Source: Seriola aureovittata (Eukaryota > Chordata > Actinopteri > Carangiformes > Carangidae). Taken from it: a stretch of DNA of 64,000 nucleotides. The stretch covers positions 2,145,212 to 2,209,211 of the forward strand of contig NC_079374.1 of the NCBI RefSeq assembly GCF_021018895.1. Reading direction: 5' to 3'. The stretch's first letter is position 1, and each line of letters begins with the position of its first letter. Of this stretch, positions 43,730 to 53,929 are shown one piece after another. The translations under genes were made by a program, and so were the position numbers. A model generated the notes under the pieces. That model did not search any database, was not told the origin of the DNA, and worked only from the letters and a program-made list of their open reading frames with translations.

Positions 43730-43985
43730 GCCTGACAATTACTGGATGGAATATCATTCAATTTTTCTACAGACATTCATGTTCCCCTGAAGATGATTTA
43801 TAATCATTTTGCTGGTCGTCTCATTGACTCATCATGAGTTAGTATAATACTTTGGTTTATGACCTTGCACCTGCAAAACTTCACATTCCCATCAGTATCA
43901 ACTTAGCTTGTGCATCCTAGCATGCTATACTACATCCTAGCATGCTAAATAACGTTGTCATTGTGAGTATTTTTAGCACGTGGTC
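43730..43985 (+). mobile_element. 'cccagaggatga' family repeat, copy 12
   Basis: The longest well-ordered copy: 'cctgacaattactggatgga', 'acagacattcatgttcccctgaagatg', 'tactttggtttatgaccttgcacctgcaaaacttcacattcccatcag', then TAGCATGCTA words and 'gttgtcattgtgagtattttta'. Confidence 0.75.
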
Positions 43986-43989
43986 TTGT

Positions 43990-44720
43990 TCAATTAAATC
44001 AAAGACTCGTGTTCACAGGATTTGTGTCGAAGAACCTGTAAATTAAAGAGTAATAAACTGAAACTGGTCAAAATAGTTTCCAAACACTTTAAACCAAAGT
44101 TAATGAGCAGCACAAGAGTCATTAAACCCACATTTCTGTCCCTCATCAGGACCAGTATCAGCTGATCAGCTGTGGCGGTTTGACATGCAATATAATTTCC
44201 ATTTCAAAACAAGAATGTCTGATGTTTCCGGAGCAAAGCCGGTCATGCTACCGAGCTAACGGCCCACAGCTGAGGGCGACATCAACACGCAGAGGGAAGA
44301 AGTGAAAACACATGTTCCTTTGATAACTCCCGCTGCGTAAGGAAGCATCTCAGACACAAAATCAATTACAGCTTTTATAGCGCAGATTAGTCTGGGGAAA
44401 AACACCAGCAAGGAAGACAGCCACTGACATATAGCATCAATACCTATAGATTTGTGACTAGCTTGTTAGCTAACGAGAGACCACATGTAAATTAGACAAC
44501 TTTGGAGTTTGAGGATGTGTTGTTTTTGTTTTACCCTGCGTAACCACTTCCTGGATCTGTGTCTGTACTACATTTACACAGATGAACCTCACATCAATCT
44601 TATCCTCTGACTCTAGAGCTGATTTCCTCTTTTTTGTTTTTATTTCTACACAATCTAGAGTAGCACAATTTATTTCTGTTAACACTACTGTTATAGGGCT
44701 CTAAGGACATTTATAAAGAC
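43990..44720. other. Intergenic DNA, no gene seen
   Basis: No gene recognised. Confidence 0.4.
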
Positions 44721-44724
44721 AGAA

Positions 44725-45122
44725 AACCATAGACTGTAAATAAAGATGGACGTCGCCTCTGTGACGTCACCCACAGTTTAGTGAGGAGCGGTTTTGAAGC
44801 TCAGAGTAAGCTGCTCCACCGTCGCCATCTTGGCAGTGCCTGAATCCGCACCTAACTCCCAGCTAATCCCAAAAATGGGCAAAGAAGAGGGGACTTCAGT
44901 TTGTGTCTTACCCACCTGTCACTCAAAGAGGCCACGCCCTCGATCCTCCATAACTGTAGTCCTTAATAAAATGTAAACAGGTGAGTTATATAAACAGGTG
45001 AGTTATATAAACAGGTGTCATGAAGGAGGAAATTATCTCTAGAGACCAAAACAGTTTTTGTACCAGGCTGTAAACATGTTTATTTCTGCTGTAAAGTTGG
45101 ACATTTTAACATGGGAGTCTAT
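44725..45122 (+). mobile_element. 'gccatcttggcagtgc' repeat, left part (host of nested insertion)
   Basis: Landmarks: 'catagactgtaaataaagatggacgtc', 'gtgacgtcaccca', 'ccgtcgccatcttggcagtgcctgaatccgc', 'cccagctaatcc', 'cctgtcactcaaagaggccacgccc', 'accaggctgtaaacatgtttatttctgctgtaaagttgg', 'catgggagtctat'. I recognise it as a common teleost nonautonomous repeat. It contains a 17-bp unit 'aaacaggtgagttatat' in tandem near 44975-45010. Confidence 0.7.
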
Positions 45123-45363
45123 TCTTCTACTCATTGTCTAGCACTCACTGTATTTATTCCCGCTACCTCATCATTGTAATTTTGTACCCTACATATGCAC
45201 ATCTCCACTTTACTTATGCACACCCTCACTTTACATACCTGTACAGCACACACTTGCACTTTAACTGCTCTTTTGCACTTCTGGTTAGATACTAACTGCA
45301 TTTCGTTGTCTTAGTACGTGTACTCTGTGCAATGACAATAAAGTTGAATCTAATCTAATCTAA
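45123..45363 (+). mobile_element. Non-LTR retroposon 3' end with (TCTAA)n tail
   Basis: The insert ends with 'gcatttcgttgtcttagtacgtgtactctgtgcaatgacaataaagttg' and a pentanucleotide tail of TAATC units, the form of LINE 3' UTRs ending in short tandem repeats. It lies inside another repeat, and TCTAT stands on both sides (45118-45122 and 45364-45368), a possible target-site duplication, although the tail unit makes the right edge ambiguous. It has no open frame, so it is a 5'-truncated copy. Confidence 0.7.
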
Positions 45364-45425
45364 TCTATGGGGACTGACTCACTGTTGGAGCCAGACTCTA
45401 GTGGTCGTTAGAGGAACTGCAGGTT
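45364..45425 (+). mobile_element. 'gccatcttggcagtgc' repeat, right part
   Basis: 'tctatggggactgactcactgttggagccagactctagtggtcgttagaggaactgcagg' resumes the host repeat exactly where the left part stops. Confidence 0.65.
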
Positions 45426-45429
45426 GATT

Positions 45430-45800
45430 CTTCATGTTTCAGCAAACGAACATAACTTAGTTCGTTAAATCTCTTGACTTTATTCTGTCTTTACCCTACA
45501 CATTATTTGTTCATTTGGCCCGATTCACCCTCCATACTTAATGACTTGATGAGATGTCAAGGTGGACATTTTCCCTCCTCTCTCCATCTGAACATCTGCA
45601 CCATGCGGCTGCTCAGTAGATCTGTATAATAACGAGTCTGCAGAGCGACAAACAGAGGAGCAAGATGAAAAAGAGCCTCTATTAGTGCTGCCAGCCCTCG
45701 TTTTCCTCCCACGCCAAGCGCCCTGTCGCCACCAATCTCACATCTGCTGTGCTGAGGCTGTCTCTGCCGTCCCAGGATGCCTCGCTCGTCCAGACAACGT
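45430..45800. other. Intergenic DNA, no gene seen
   Basis: No recognised features. Confidence 0.4.
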
Positions 45801-45810
45801 GTTGATATTC

Positions 45811-45836
45811 CACACACACACACACACACACACACA
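45811..45836 (+). repeat. (CA)13 microsatellite
   Basis: Perfect CA array. Confidence 0.95.
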
Positions 45837-45959
45837 ACGAAGGGTTAATAATCATGTCAGACACAGCTTTGATTTGATCGAACATTTCAGACTGTGTTTG
45901 TATCAAACAACAGCATCACATTTGACAAAGGCTGTATATGAAACAGAATACGACGCACA

Positions 45960-46530
45960 GAGAATTACTCTTTGAATGCATAATGGATGTATGTTCTGTT
46001 GAGGGTAGTCAAAGCTCTCTCAGCCTTTGAAAATCAGATGCTAATTATCCTGGAGCTCAGAGATGCAGAGCCGCTGCGAGCCTCACAGAGGTTCTGGAAA
46101 ATGCACAGAGGAAACATTCACAGATGACAGTTAGCAGTTTTGGGAAGTGTCTTCCAGAGACGTTTTCTGGGGCAAGTCCAAGTTAGGTCTCAAGTTAATC
46201 GAGGCGATTTCACATCGAATCTCTTGTTGAGCAAAACGAATCCATCTCAAGACAAGTTGAAGTCAAATCTGAAGATAATCAGGAGAAATAAAAGTCAAAT
46301 CTTATCTGGATCAAAACAAGTGTCTCGTTCAAGACGAGATGTAAGTTAAAGTTTCAAGTTGGAACTGTCTTGATTAACTTTTCTAAGTGTTCAAATCAAG
46401 TTCAGTTCAGGTCTGAATTAAACCGAACAAATACCAAGTTAACTCAAGTTCATCCAAACGAGTCCAACTGGAGTCCGGAGTTGAGTACGACACATGTGAG
46501 GCTCCTGGTGTTCGACCCGTTCTAATTCCA
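45960..46530. other. Single-copy DNA, possible regulatory element at 45960-46110
   Basis: 45960-46110 is repeat-free with 'ctttgaatgcataatgg' (octamer-like), 'agtcaaagctc' and 'cctttgaaaatc' (TCF-like) and 'atgctaattatcc'. It may be a conserved element; low confidence. The following 400 bases repeat the words 'aagtc/caagt' in a loosely iterative manner without clear units. Confidence 0.2.
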
Positions 46531-46534
46531 ACTG

Positions 46535-47185
46535 GTTTTAACTCTGAGGTTGTTTTGACGTCTGGACCGACAGAAACTGAAACCTTTTTGGAAGCGACGA
46601 CGTAGACACCCACGGTCTCTCCTGATTGGCTCTCATGAGCCTCGACCGCCAGTGGTGATGATGATGCAACGAGTCCTCAAAGCTGAACAACCATACTTTT
46701 TTTTTCAACCTGTCTCCTGAAATAGCGCCCCCTAACTGAACTTGGTTGTCATGGTTACAATGTTAACCACGCGGACAGTACCAAGATCGGCGTACCTACC
46801 TACCTACCTTCGCCATGGTTACTGTAATAATGGTCATGGCTCCCTTAGGTTCAGGAACAGATAGTGATTTGGGAGAAAATAATTTCTTCCTCAACATTTG
46901 GTGATCTTGTTGTCATGGTAACAATAATAGCAACGTGTCGCGGATAAAAGAAACACCTTAAACACTTTTCCCTTTGCTTCTTGACCACTAGATGTCGCCT
47001 AGCAACAAAACATAACTATGATGTCATAATCTGTGGGCTCGTTTCTTACAGGACGATCTCGAATAATGAATCACAAGCTTGTTGTCTTTGTTAGCAGCTG
47101 GTGTTCATTTCAATTCTGTATTTTAACGCTACAACTGTCTTTGTTGTTCCTCGTTCATAGTATTTTGTGCAACTAAGCAACAGCA
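46535..47185 (+). mobile_element. 'tctcctgattggctcccatc' family repeat, copy B (long form)
   Basis: Outer blocks (46610-46660 and 47065-47100) match copy A at 36285-36515. The interior adds 'gttgtcatggttac', a (TACC)n run (46794-46809), and 'gaccactagatgtcgcctagcaacaaaacataa..atctgtgggctcgt', which recurs near 56731-56790. Either copy A lost its interior or an independent element was inserted here. Confidence 0.6.
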
Positions 47186-47189
47186 GAAT

Positions 47190-47725
47190 AAACAATCTGC
47201 TTCCTGTTTACACCGGCTCATGCGCGCCTGGTGTGAATGGTCATGTGATGCGTTTTTCAGACAGATTTCATGTCAGTTAAGACGAGATCAAATCTGTCAA
47301 ATTGGTTCTGCTCTAAAGACCAAAAACAGGTTCAGATTAATCAAAACGAGTCCGATCGAAATTTTAAATTATTTGTCAACAACCCAACGAACCTTTAGAC
47401 GATGAGCCAAACAAAACAAGTGACATGGATGGGACAGAAATCCATGGCAACCCAAAACCCTAAACCCATTACCGCTGTGGATTACAGTAAGAGAGGGTCG
47501 GGCGGGGGCAGAGGTCAAGAGGTTGATGGCAGGCAAAGAGACAGAAACAGAGAGGGATGGGGGAGGATTTGGGGGAGGGGCTGGTGCTAAATGAATCACT
47601 GGCAGTGATGTTTGATTTCCTTCCAAACTCTCCTCTGTCTCCCGGGGAGGCAGAACAGCTGCGGGGCTGGAAATCCCACCACTTGGCTGGTCGAACTGTG
47701 TCAAACATGAAGAGCTGTGCTGACT
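47190..47725. other. Intergenic DNA, no gene seen
   Basis: No gene recognised. Frames at 47369-47800 on both strands are low-complexity. Confidence 0.4.
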
Positions 47726-47732
47726 TTGTCTC

Positions 47733-47769
47733 CCTCCTCCTCTTCCTCCTCCTCCTCCTCCTCCTCCTA
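47733..47769 (+). repeat. (CTC)12 microsatellite
   Basis: CTC triplet array with one interruption. Confidence 0.93.
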
Positions 47770-47774
47770 CCAGC

Positions 47775-48605
47775 CGAGCAAAGACATTTACACATGTGAC
47801 GCGTGGCGACTCGTTAAGAGAACAAAGACGTTATTTTTCCATTTAGCTCCTCTATTAACTGAGAGGAAAGTCATTGATGTAAACACCATCAGTGTAAACC
47901 ACAGAGTCTCATTAGTCTGGACTGAGTCGCTGTCACATTATGAATCACTGTGTTTACAGAAGAGACTCTGGTGTTGGTGTTGATGCTGCTGGAAACTGAC
48001 GCAGGAAACTGAAACCGAAGACTCAAGTACAGAGTGTTATTAACCACCTTCCTCTGAAATTCATGACGGAAAAAACCTTGTTGACGGTGCGTTTCTGAGA
48101 TTATCCTGTGGGTTTTTTTATCTATTATATATTATTATAATTCTGTTTTTCATAGATGAAGCATAAATTATCTGAAAATGTTATCAGGTTTGAGAAAAGA
48201 TGCAGTTGCAAAATCATGACGCATATATACAACATGAAAAGAAGATATGAGCTGTATTTTGGACGGCCGTGTGATGCTGAGCAATAAACTTCCTCCTCTG
48301 CTTCATTTCATTCAGATCACAGTGAAAAAACAAGTATATATTGTGTAAAGTCGTGCGATACTCGTACAAAGAGATAACTAAAAGTGTGAATCATGATTAA
48401 ACATAATATCTGAGTGTGTGTTGACGCGTCGTCGCAGGGCTCGGGTCGGAGTGTGAAGGAGTTCAGTGGGAGAACAAACACCGAGCTTCTTTCAGCTTCC
48501 CGACGTGTTTCTGCAGGTTTATCTCTGAACCAACAAACTCTCCAGGTGTGCAAACACCGGGCTCATGTACCTGCCTGGAGGAACCAGCTGGATCTCACCG
48601 GCACG
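47775..48605. other. Intergenic DNA, no gene seen
   Basis: No recognised features. Confidence 0.4.
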
Positions 48606-48613
48606 AGGAGAGC

Positions 48614-48643
48614 GGGAGGGAGGGAGGGAGGGAGGGAGGGAGG
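48614..48643 (+). repeat. (GGGA)7 microsatellite
   Basis: Tetranucleotide purine array. Confidence 0.95.
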
Positions 48644-48879
48644 CGGAGTTTTATTTTTGTGGGGTTCCTTAGGATTTTACCACATCACCCTGTGTCTGTG
48701 AAACAGCTGTGAATGTTTGTTGTGTGAAGAGATTTCTTCAGCCAGTAAGTTTATAACGTTATTTTGGCCTGAAAAATAGATTGACCGACTGTCCCTCAAC
48801 AACCTTTACTAATAACCCTTAAATATAATGGCAGTCATACCAAAGTGTTTCCAGTTTGGCCTTTGTTGTCTCAGTAATT

Positions 48880-49170
48880 TAGATAAAATGCGCTCAGTCG
48901 ATCGCAGAACCAACGTACTCCAGACTCCAGAGGAAAAACACCAAATTTTACAGTCAATGATCCGGATCTGCCCTAAAATTTAATGGGTTCGTCACCGGCT
49001 CATGACTCATCCACCAAGTTCGGTCCAAATCTGGCTCAGTACTTTTAGCCTTTTCCTGCTGACAAACAGACAAACAAACAAACAAACAAACAAACAAACA
49101 AACAAACAAACAAACAAACAAACAGACACAAGTGGAAACACAATCTCCTTGGCTAAGTTAATGATTCAAT
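48880..49170 (+). mobile_element. 'ccggatctgc..aatttaatgggttc' repeat with expanded (AAAC)n
   Basis: Landmarks: 'tcaatgatccggatctgccctaaaatttaatgggttcgtc', 'ccaccaagttcggtccaaatctggctcagtacttttagcc', 'cctgctgacaaacagacaaac', then 'acacaatctccttggctaag'. I recognise these as the 3' portion of a widespread fish retroposon. The AAAC unit has grown to about 13 copies (49071-49124). Confidence 0.65.
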
Positions 49171-49215
49171 AATGTGTAGATGATTCTTCTCCCTCCAGAT
49201 CCAAACTGTCACTGG

Positions 49216-49220
<5 letters not shown>

Positions 49221-49262
<42 letters not shown>
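49221..49262 (+). repeat. (GT)21 microsatellite
   Basis: Perfect GT array. Confidence 0.96.
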
Positions 49263-49264
<2 letters not shown>

Positions 49265-49299
49265 CCATTTGGCTCAGTGTCCACAGGTCTAGGGACGAT

Positions 49300-49465
49300 G
49301 AAGACAGAAATATCTCAACAGCTATTGGAGGGACAGACTCTGTAGCTCAGGGTGAAATGTTGGATGGACTTCTGTGCAGTTTGGTCTTTGTGGTTTTTCT
49401 CTATTGAACTTTCGTGATCCTCATGAATCATCATCAGGTCAAAAGTTTCATTTGTCCTAAACTTT
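49300..49465 (+). mobile_element. 'cccagaggatga' family repeat, copy 13
   Basis: 'gaaatatctcaacagctattggaggga', 'gggtgaaatgttggatgg', 'ctttcgtgatcctcatgaatcatcatcaggtcaaaagtttcatttgtcc'. Confidence 0.65.
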
Positions 49466-49668
49466 GCCTGTGGAGGACGCCAGCGCGGCGCTGGACTCCT
49501 GAGACACGACAACAAACTCTATAATTATCATTTTTTTCTCTGTCATCATCAGACTCTATAATCGTTGTTCTCCACGTTGTGAACTTTGCTAACGTGACTC
49601 TAGAACGTAGAACAGATTCAGGTGGAATGTGCGTGTGATCGGCTTCGGAGCTCGAGGTCGGGATCCCG

Positions 49669-49766
49669 CCCCCCCCCCCCCCTCTGCTGAGTCCACCGCT
49701 CTCATTGTTGCAGACTCGCTGGGTGTTGTCTCTGCTCGGGTTTCCCACATGCCTCAGTCCATTCAG

Positions 49767-49800
<34 letters not shown>

Positions 49801-49920
49801 AGCACTGAGGGAGGTAACTGCAGCTGTGGGAGGGAGCGAGGGAGGGAGGGAGGGGGGGAGGGAGGGGGGTGTATTTGGCTGCAGGGTGATCAACACAGTG
49901 GGAGTCCCCCCCCCCCCCCC
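49669..49920 (+). repeat. Poly-C cluster (C14, C34, C15) with GGGA array
   Basis: Three long C runs (49669-49682, 49767-49800, 49906-49920) lie within 252 bases, with GGGA-type repeats between 49828 and 49868 in the opposite strand sense. C34 is the longest homopolymer in the window. Confidence 0.93.
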
Positions 49921-49924
49921 TTTT

Positions 49925-50155
49925 TATCACTTATATATAAGCAGGGTAATATCCCCTATTAGCACAACAATACCTCGGCCTCACTGCCGCTGCCTGTGTT
50001 GTTCTGCGTCCTGCCGTCACACGCCTCAGCCAATGAGCTGATAGAAACCAGAGCTGCGTCTCGTGGGGGGAAATTCAGAGGAAGTCAGTTCAGTGAGGAG
50101 AAGATGCTCTGAATGAAATCTGAGTCAAACTGAGAGAGGCGTTGTCGTTACCGTG
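49925..50155. other. Intergenic DNA, no gene seen
   Basis: No recognised features. Confidence 0.4.
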
Positions 50156-50159
50156 GCGA

Positions 50160-50375
50160 TTAGAGCTGCAGCGATCAGCTGATCGACAGGAAGTGAACCG
50201 ACAACTCTATTGATTTACGCAAAAATAGAATAAATTCACTTCTTCTTAAATGTGAGAAAATGTGAAAAGACAAAACAAATCTCATCATTTTTTGGGCTCT
50301 GGAAATGTTTCTAATTGTAATTTGTGACATTCTTTTTTTTCATCAGCTGATTAATTGATAATAAAAAATAAAAAA
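50160..50375 (-). mobile_element. 'gattaatctgctgattattttc' family repeat, copy 4
   Basis: 'gagctgcagcgatcagctgatcgacagg' and 'ttcttcttaaatgtgaga', 'ttttttgggctctggaaat', 'atcagctgattaattgataat' follow the reverse order of the family at 14690-14950. Confidence 0.6.
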
Positions 50376-50379
50376 AATC

Positions 50380-51115
50380 ATTGATTCTAACATGAGTAAT
50401 AAAGGTTCACAAGCCTAAAGATATTAATTGAAACTGAGGAAAGCAGCAGGTGGAAGTGAATAAATAATCTTATTCACGCAGCTTGTAGTTAATTCATCTT
50501 TAATAACAATGTAATAAGACTCTGAACGTGTGTGTTGCATCATGAGTCACTTTTATTTTAACACTTACATTTCCTGGTGACTCTATGAAGGACTTCCAAC
50601 AGTGTTTCTTCTTCATGACATTTCCCATCACTACAAATGTTCTTCTTTTACTTTCTGCAGCTGCTTCAGTCTGAAGTTTGATGTGATTACGATCGACCTT
50701 CCTTCACGTCATCACTTGTATCTTCTCAGGAAACTCAGCACAAACTCCTCCGGCGTGTGAAGGCAGTTTGTAACTCAACTGCTCCACAGCTTGACAACAG
50801 ACCCTCACTGCACATTAATCACTTCATGTACTTCATGTTGTCTCTCTCTATCTCTCTCTCTCTCTCTTTTTAAAGATAATATGAGCAACATTTATTTGAG
50901 CTGCGAGTTGAATTCCAACAAAAGGAATTAAAATGATCCAAGTTTTTAATTTCTTTTTTTTTTTCCATGTTTGAATTTTTGCAGCAAATTTCTCTGAGTA
51001 TAAATCAGTTATTGATGATGCATCTTGGCTGGTTGTTGATTTCATGTTTGACATATTAAGACTCATCTGCACACGACTCCTCGGCTTGTGTGTTTGGTCT
51101 TTAGCCAAACTGAGG
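50380..51115. other. Intergenic DNA, no gene seen
   Basis: No gene. A CT run lies at 50840-50868. Confidence 0.4.
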
Positions 51116-51119
51116 ATTT

Positions 51120-51122
<3 letters not shown>

Positions 51123-51169
<47 letters not shown>
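51123..51169 (+). repeat. (CT)23 microsatellite
   Basis: Perfect CT array. Confidence 0.97.
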
Positions 51170-51174
<5 letters not shown>

Positions 51175-51231
51175 CTCCTGAGCTCGATGTGTGCTGTGAT
51201 CCCATCACTCGCCACCTCGCATGCAGGCAGG

Positions 51232-51244
51232 GTTGCCAGGCAAC
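51232..51244. promoter_or_regulatory. Palindromic RFX X-box-like site
   Basis: GTTGCC-A-GGCAAC is a full X-box on both strands, with a one-base spacer. Confidence 0.42.
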
Positions 51245-51308
51245 CACGTCTGGTCACCCGACATCCCCGTAATCCAACAGAAGATGCAGATTTTTACCGT
51301 CTGAGCGT

Positions 51309-51485
51309 TTGTGTGTGAGTGTGTGTGTGTTTGTGCTCATGAGTGTGTGTGTGTGTGTGTGTGTGTTTGTGCTCATGAGTGTGTGTGTGTGTGTGGGAAG
51401 GAAGATTTAAAACCTTGCTGCAAATCTGCACTTCAGATATGAAATGTATTCTCATTAAGATTCCCAGCACAGAGCAGGAAGTGTG

Positions 51486-51517
<32 letters not shown>
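51309..51517 (+). repeat. Compound GT repeat with 'tttgtgctcatgagtg' units
   Basis: GT arrays at 51309-51330, 51343-51366, 51379-51398 and 51490-51517. The spacer 'tttgtgctcatgagtgtg' occurs twice, so the first part is a higher-order duplication. Confidence 0.9.
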
Positions 51518-51519
51518 AG

Positions 51520-52050
51520 AACATTGTGTGTTTTGTTTACCTGCATCTCAGCAGCCGCGTCTCATTTTGTATGCCAGGCAGAATTCCTAATGTGGAGGCC
51601 CAGGAGTGTATTTAGAGGAGCATGAATATCTGGCTGTTCGCTCCTCTGTGCAGGTGTTTCAGATCCCTGGTATTTTCTCTCGCTCTGAAGCAGTGCAGAG
51701 ACGTCCCGCTGTCATTATTCCCGCTCGCAGTCGGTCTCTGTGTGGATACTGGAACAGAGGCTACAGTATGTGAACCAGTCTGTGCTTTAGGGAGGAGAAC
51801 CAGCCAATCACACACACGATTCAGTTTGTTTTTGTGATTTCTCGGTAGAAGAGATCAATACGTTCGGAACAAAACCGGATAGAAGACTTATTGGTTCTGT
51901 GTTGAGACGCAGCCTCTTCATTTGTTTTAACGACACCGCAGGAAGAGGTTGAATAAGTTACCCCTTACCCGGGGTAATTCTGATGGAGACAGATGATGAA
52001 ATATGGATTTATAATCTGCTGTGAAATGTTCTGGTGTCTGATGAACCTTC
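51520..52050. other. Intergenic DNA, no gene seen
   Basis: No recognised features. Confidence 0.4.
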
Positions 52051-52054
52051 AAAC

Positions 52055-52130
52055 TTTTTAAAATCCTCTGGGGAGCATGAACGTGAAATTCTCCTCCTGC
52101 GACACAGTTTCATAGAAATTATCTTCTTAT
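52055..52130 (-). mobile_element. 'cccagaggatga' family fragment, copy 14
   Basis: 'aaaatcctctggggagcatgaacgtgaaatt' then 'cacagtttcatagaaattatc' in reverse orientation. Confidence 0.5.
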
Positions 52131-52364
52131 ATATGAATTTGCAACAGCAATGTTTTTGAAAGTGTTTTAGACCTTTTATTGATATAATGAGGAAAGGTTT
52201 TTACCCTCTCTGGCAGGTCACAAAGCGTTTACACTCAATATATCAGTAAAATGATATTTCATATACGATATCAGCTCGTTTAATACAATATCCAAGGCTT
52301 TAGAGTTTTTTAATAGTTACGTTAAAGCAGCTGGCAGCACTTTAAGGCAAAGGTGAGGGATGGA

Positions 52365-52650
52365 TCAAGGTCTTTAGTCCATTAGCATTTGGCAGTCAAA
52401 GGTCAAAGGTCAAGACTGCTGTGACCTTTTTTGGCCATAACTCACACAGTTTTACATTTATTTAACTCAAATATCTATAAGGATAAAATTAATTGATGAC
52501 AATTTATATCCAAATGGTCAAAGGTCAGTTTCACATCACATCATTTTCTGCACAAAGACTTCTGGCCTTGATGACAATACTTCCTGTAACTTGGCAGGTT
52601 GGCGGAGGGATACAACCATGAGGTGGTGATTCTACTTTGTCTTGATTATA
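52365..52650 (+). mobile_element. Interspersed repeat carrying a DR1 motif (copy B)
   Basis: Perfect AGGTCA-A-AGGTCA at 52400-52412, inverted TGACCT at 52422-52427, then 'ttggccataactcacac', 'aaatggtcaaaggtcagtttcacatcacatcattttctgcacaaagacttctggcc' and 'ttggcggagggatacaaccatgaggtggtg'. Parallel to copy A at 2585-2830 but longer, so it defines the family better. Confidence 0.7.
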
Positions 52651-52654
52651 CACA

Positions 52655-53865
52655 TACCTTCCAGGAGAAAGCGTTTCCTTTTGACGCGGGGAATGATTCT
52701 AGCCTGACCTGTCGTTGTCGAGATGTTCTGTTCTGGACATACATTTCAGAAAAGGTGAAATAAACATGGCTGCAGGCCTCTGAAAGTAGGAGCTCATTAC
52801 CTGCTCTGTACCTGAGTGAACCGATGATGAGTCACTTAATGGTTTCATATGAGCGTGAAATGTGAACTATCGATTCTACACTTACAAAGGAACAAGGCAG
52901 AGCAGAGCCACAGAGGAAGGAGGGAGTCAGGCATGGAAAACACATCTGTAACATCTGGTTCTCGCCACTGAGAAGAACCGGCCTCACAGGTCCTTTTCGT
53001 TTCAGAATGAAATCACAAAGAAGGAATGAGAGTGTGATCAGCTGTGCAGGAGGTATGATGGGCATGTCGCTCTCACTCAGCAGCGAGCGCTCGGCGCCGG
53101 ACTGAAAAACATTTGGGTGATTTTGCTGGTGGTTTATTGGTTCTGTGTTGATGCGTGAAGACCTGGTTTCCATGGCAGTATTTACACTCACAGTAACACA
53201 GAGTGGCCGTTTCTGAGGCGACGGTCAGAAACACGTCCACCTGCTCCTGAGGGCAGATGATGTTTCAAAGACAAACATCTTCACTGTTTTTTCCATTGTT
53301 GAGTTTAAAAGTGATTCATGCTTCTTCTCTCAACCACTGAGAAACACCAAGAGTTCAGTGACTGGGCTCCTGTTGGAGCTTCGTAGCCCAGGAAAAGGAC
53401 GCGTTTGAAGGAGCTTTTGAAACGGGACAGTTCAGTCTCGCCGCTGCTTTCTTCAAATGCAACCTCAGAATTTTTGCACTTCTTCAGTACGTACGTCAGA
53501 CGTTTTCCGTTCGCGCTGTTGCTCGTCCGAGCTGTTGCCTTCACTTCAGCACATAATTAGCTCTGCACATGTGGTAACTAGCTTAGCAACTTGTTGTTTA
53601 CAACAGTGTAATCAGACTATGATCCGCTCTGCGGCTTTCACCATCTTTTCAAAGACTTTTAACAAGCAAGTGACGCACAACTGAGCCGACAGCGGAGCTC
53701 GCAGTCATCACGCTGCACTCCGCTCAGTTATAACGGCGATTCAGTTCGCTCACATTCATTGTTTAAGATTCTTAAGCTCAAGTACTGAATTTGTTCCCCA
53801 GAAGAAGAGCGTGGTGGAGAGTGGTCGGCCATCTGCAGACTGTTTATCTTGGGGACGATGAGATA
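52655..53865. other. Intergenic DNA, no gene seen
   Basis: About 1.2 kb of single-copy-looking DNA with no recognised gene. Confidence 0.4.
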
Positions 53866-53870
53866 ATACC

Positions 53871-53889
53871 GGTGTGTGTGTGTGTGTGT

Positions 53890-53922
<33 letters not shown>
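53871..53922 (+). repeat. (GT)26 microsatellite
   Basis: GT array with one GG interruption near 53891. Confidence 0.97.
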
Positions 53923-53923
<1 letters not shown>

Positions 53924-53929
53924 CGTAAT

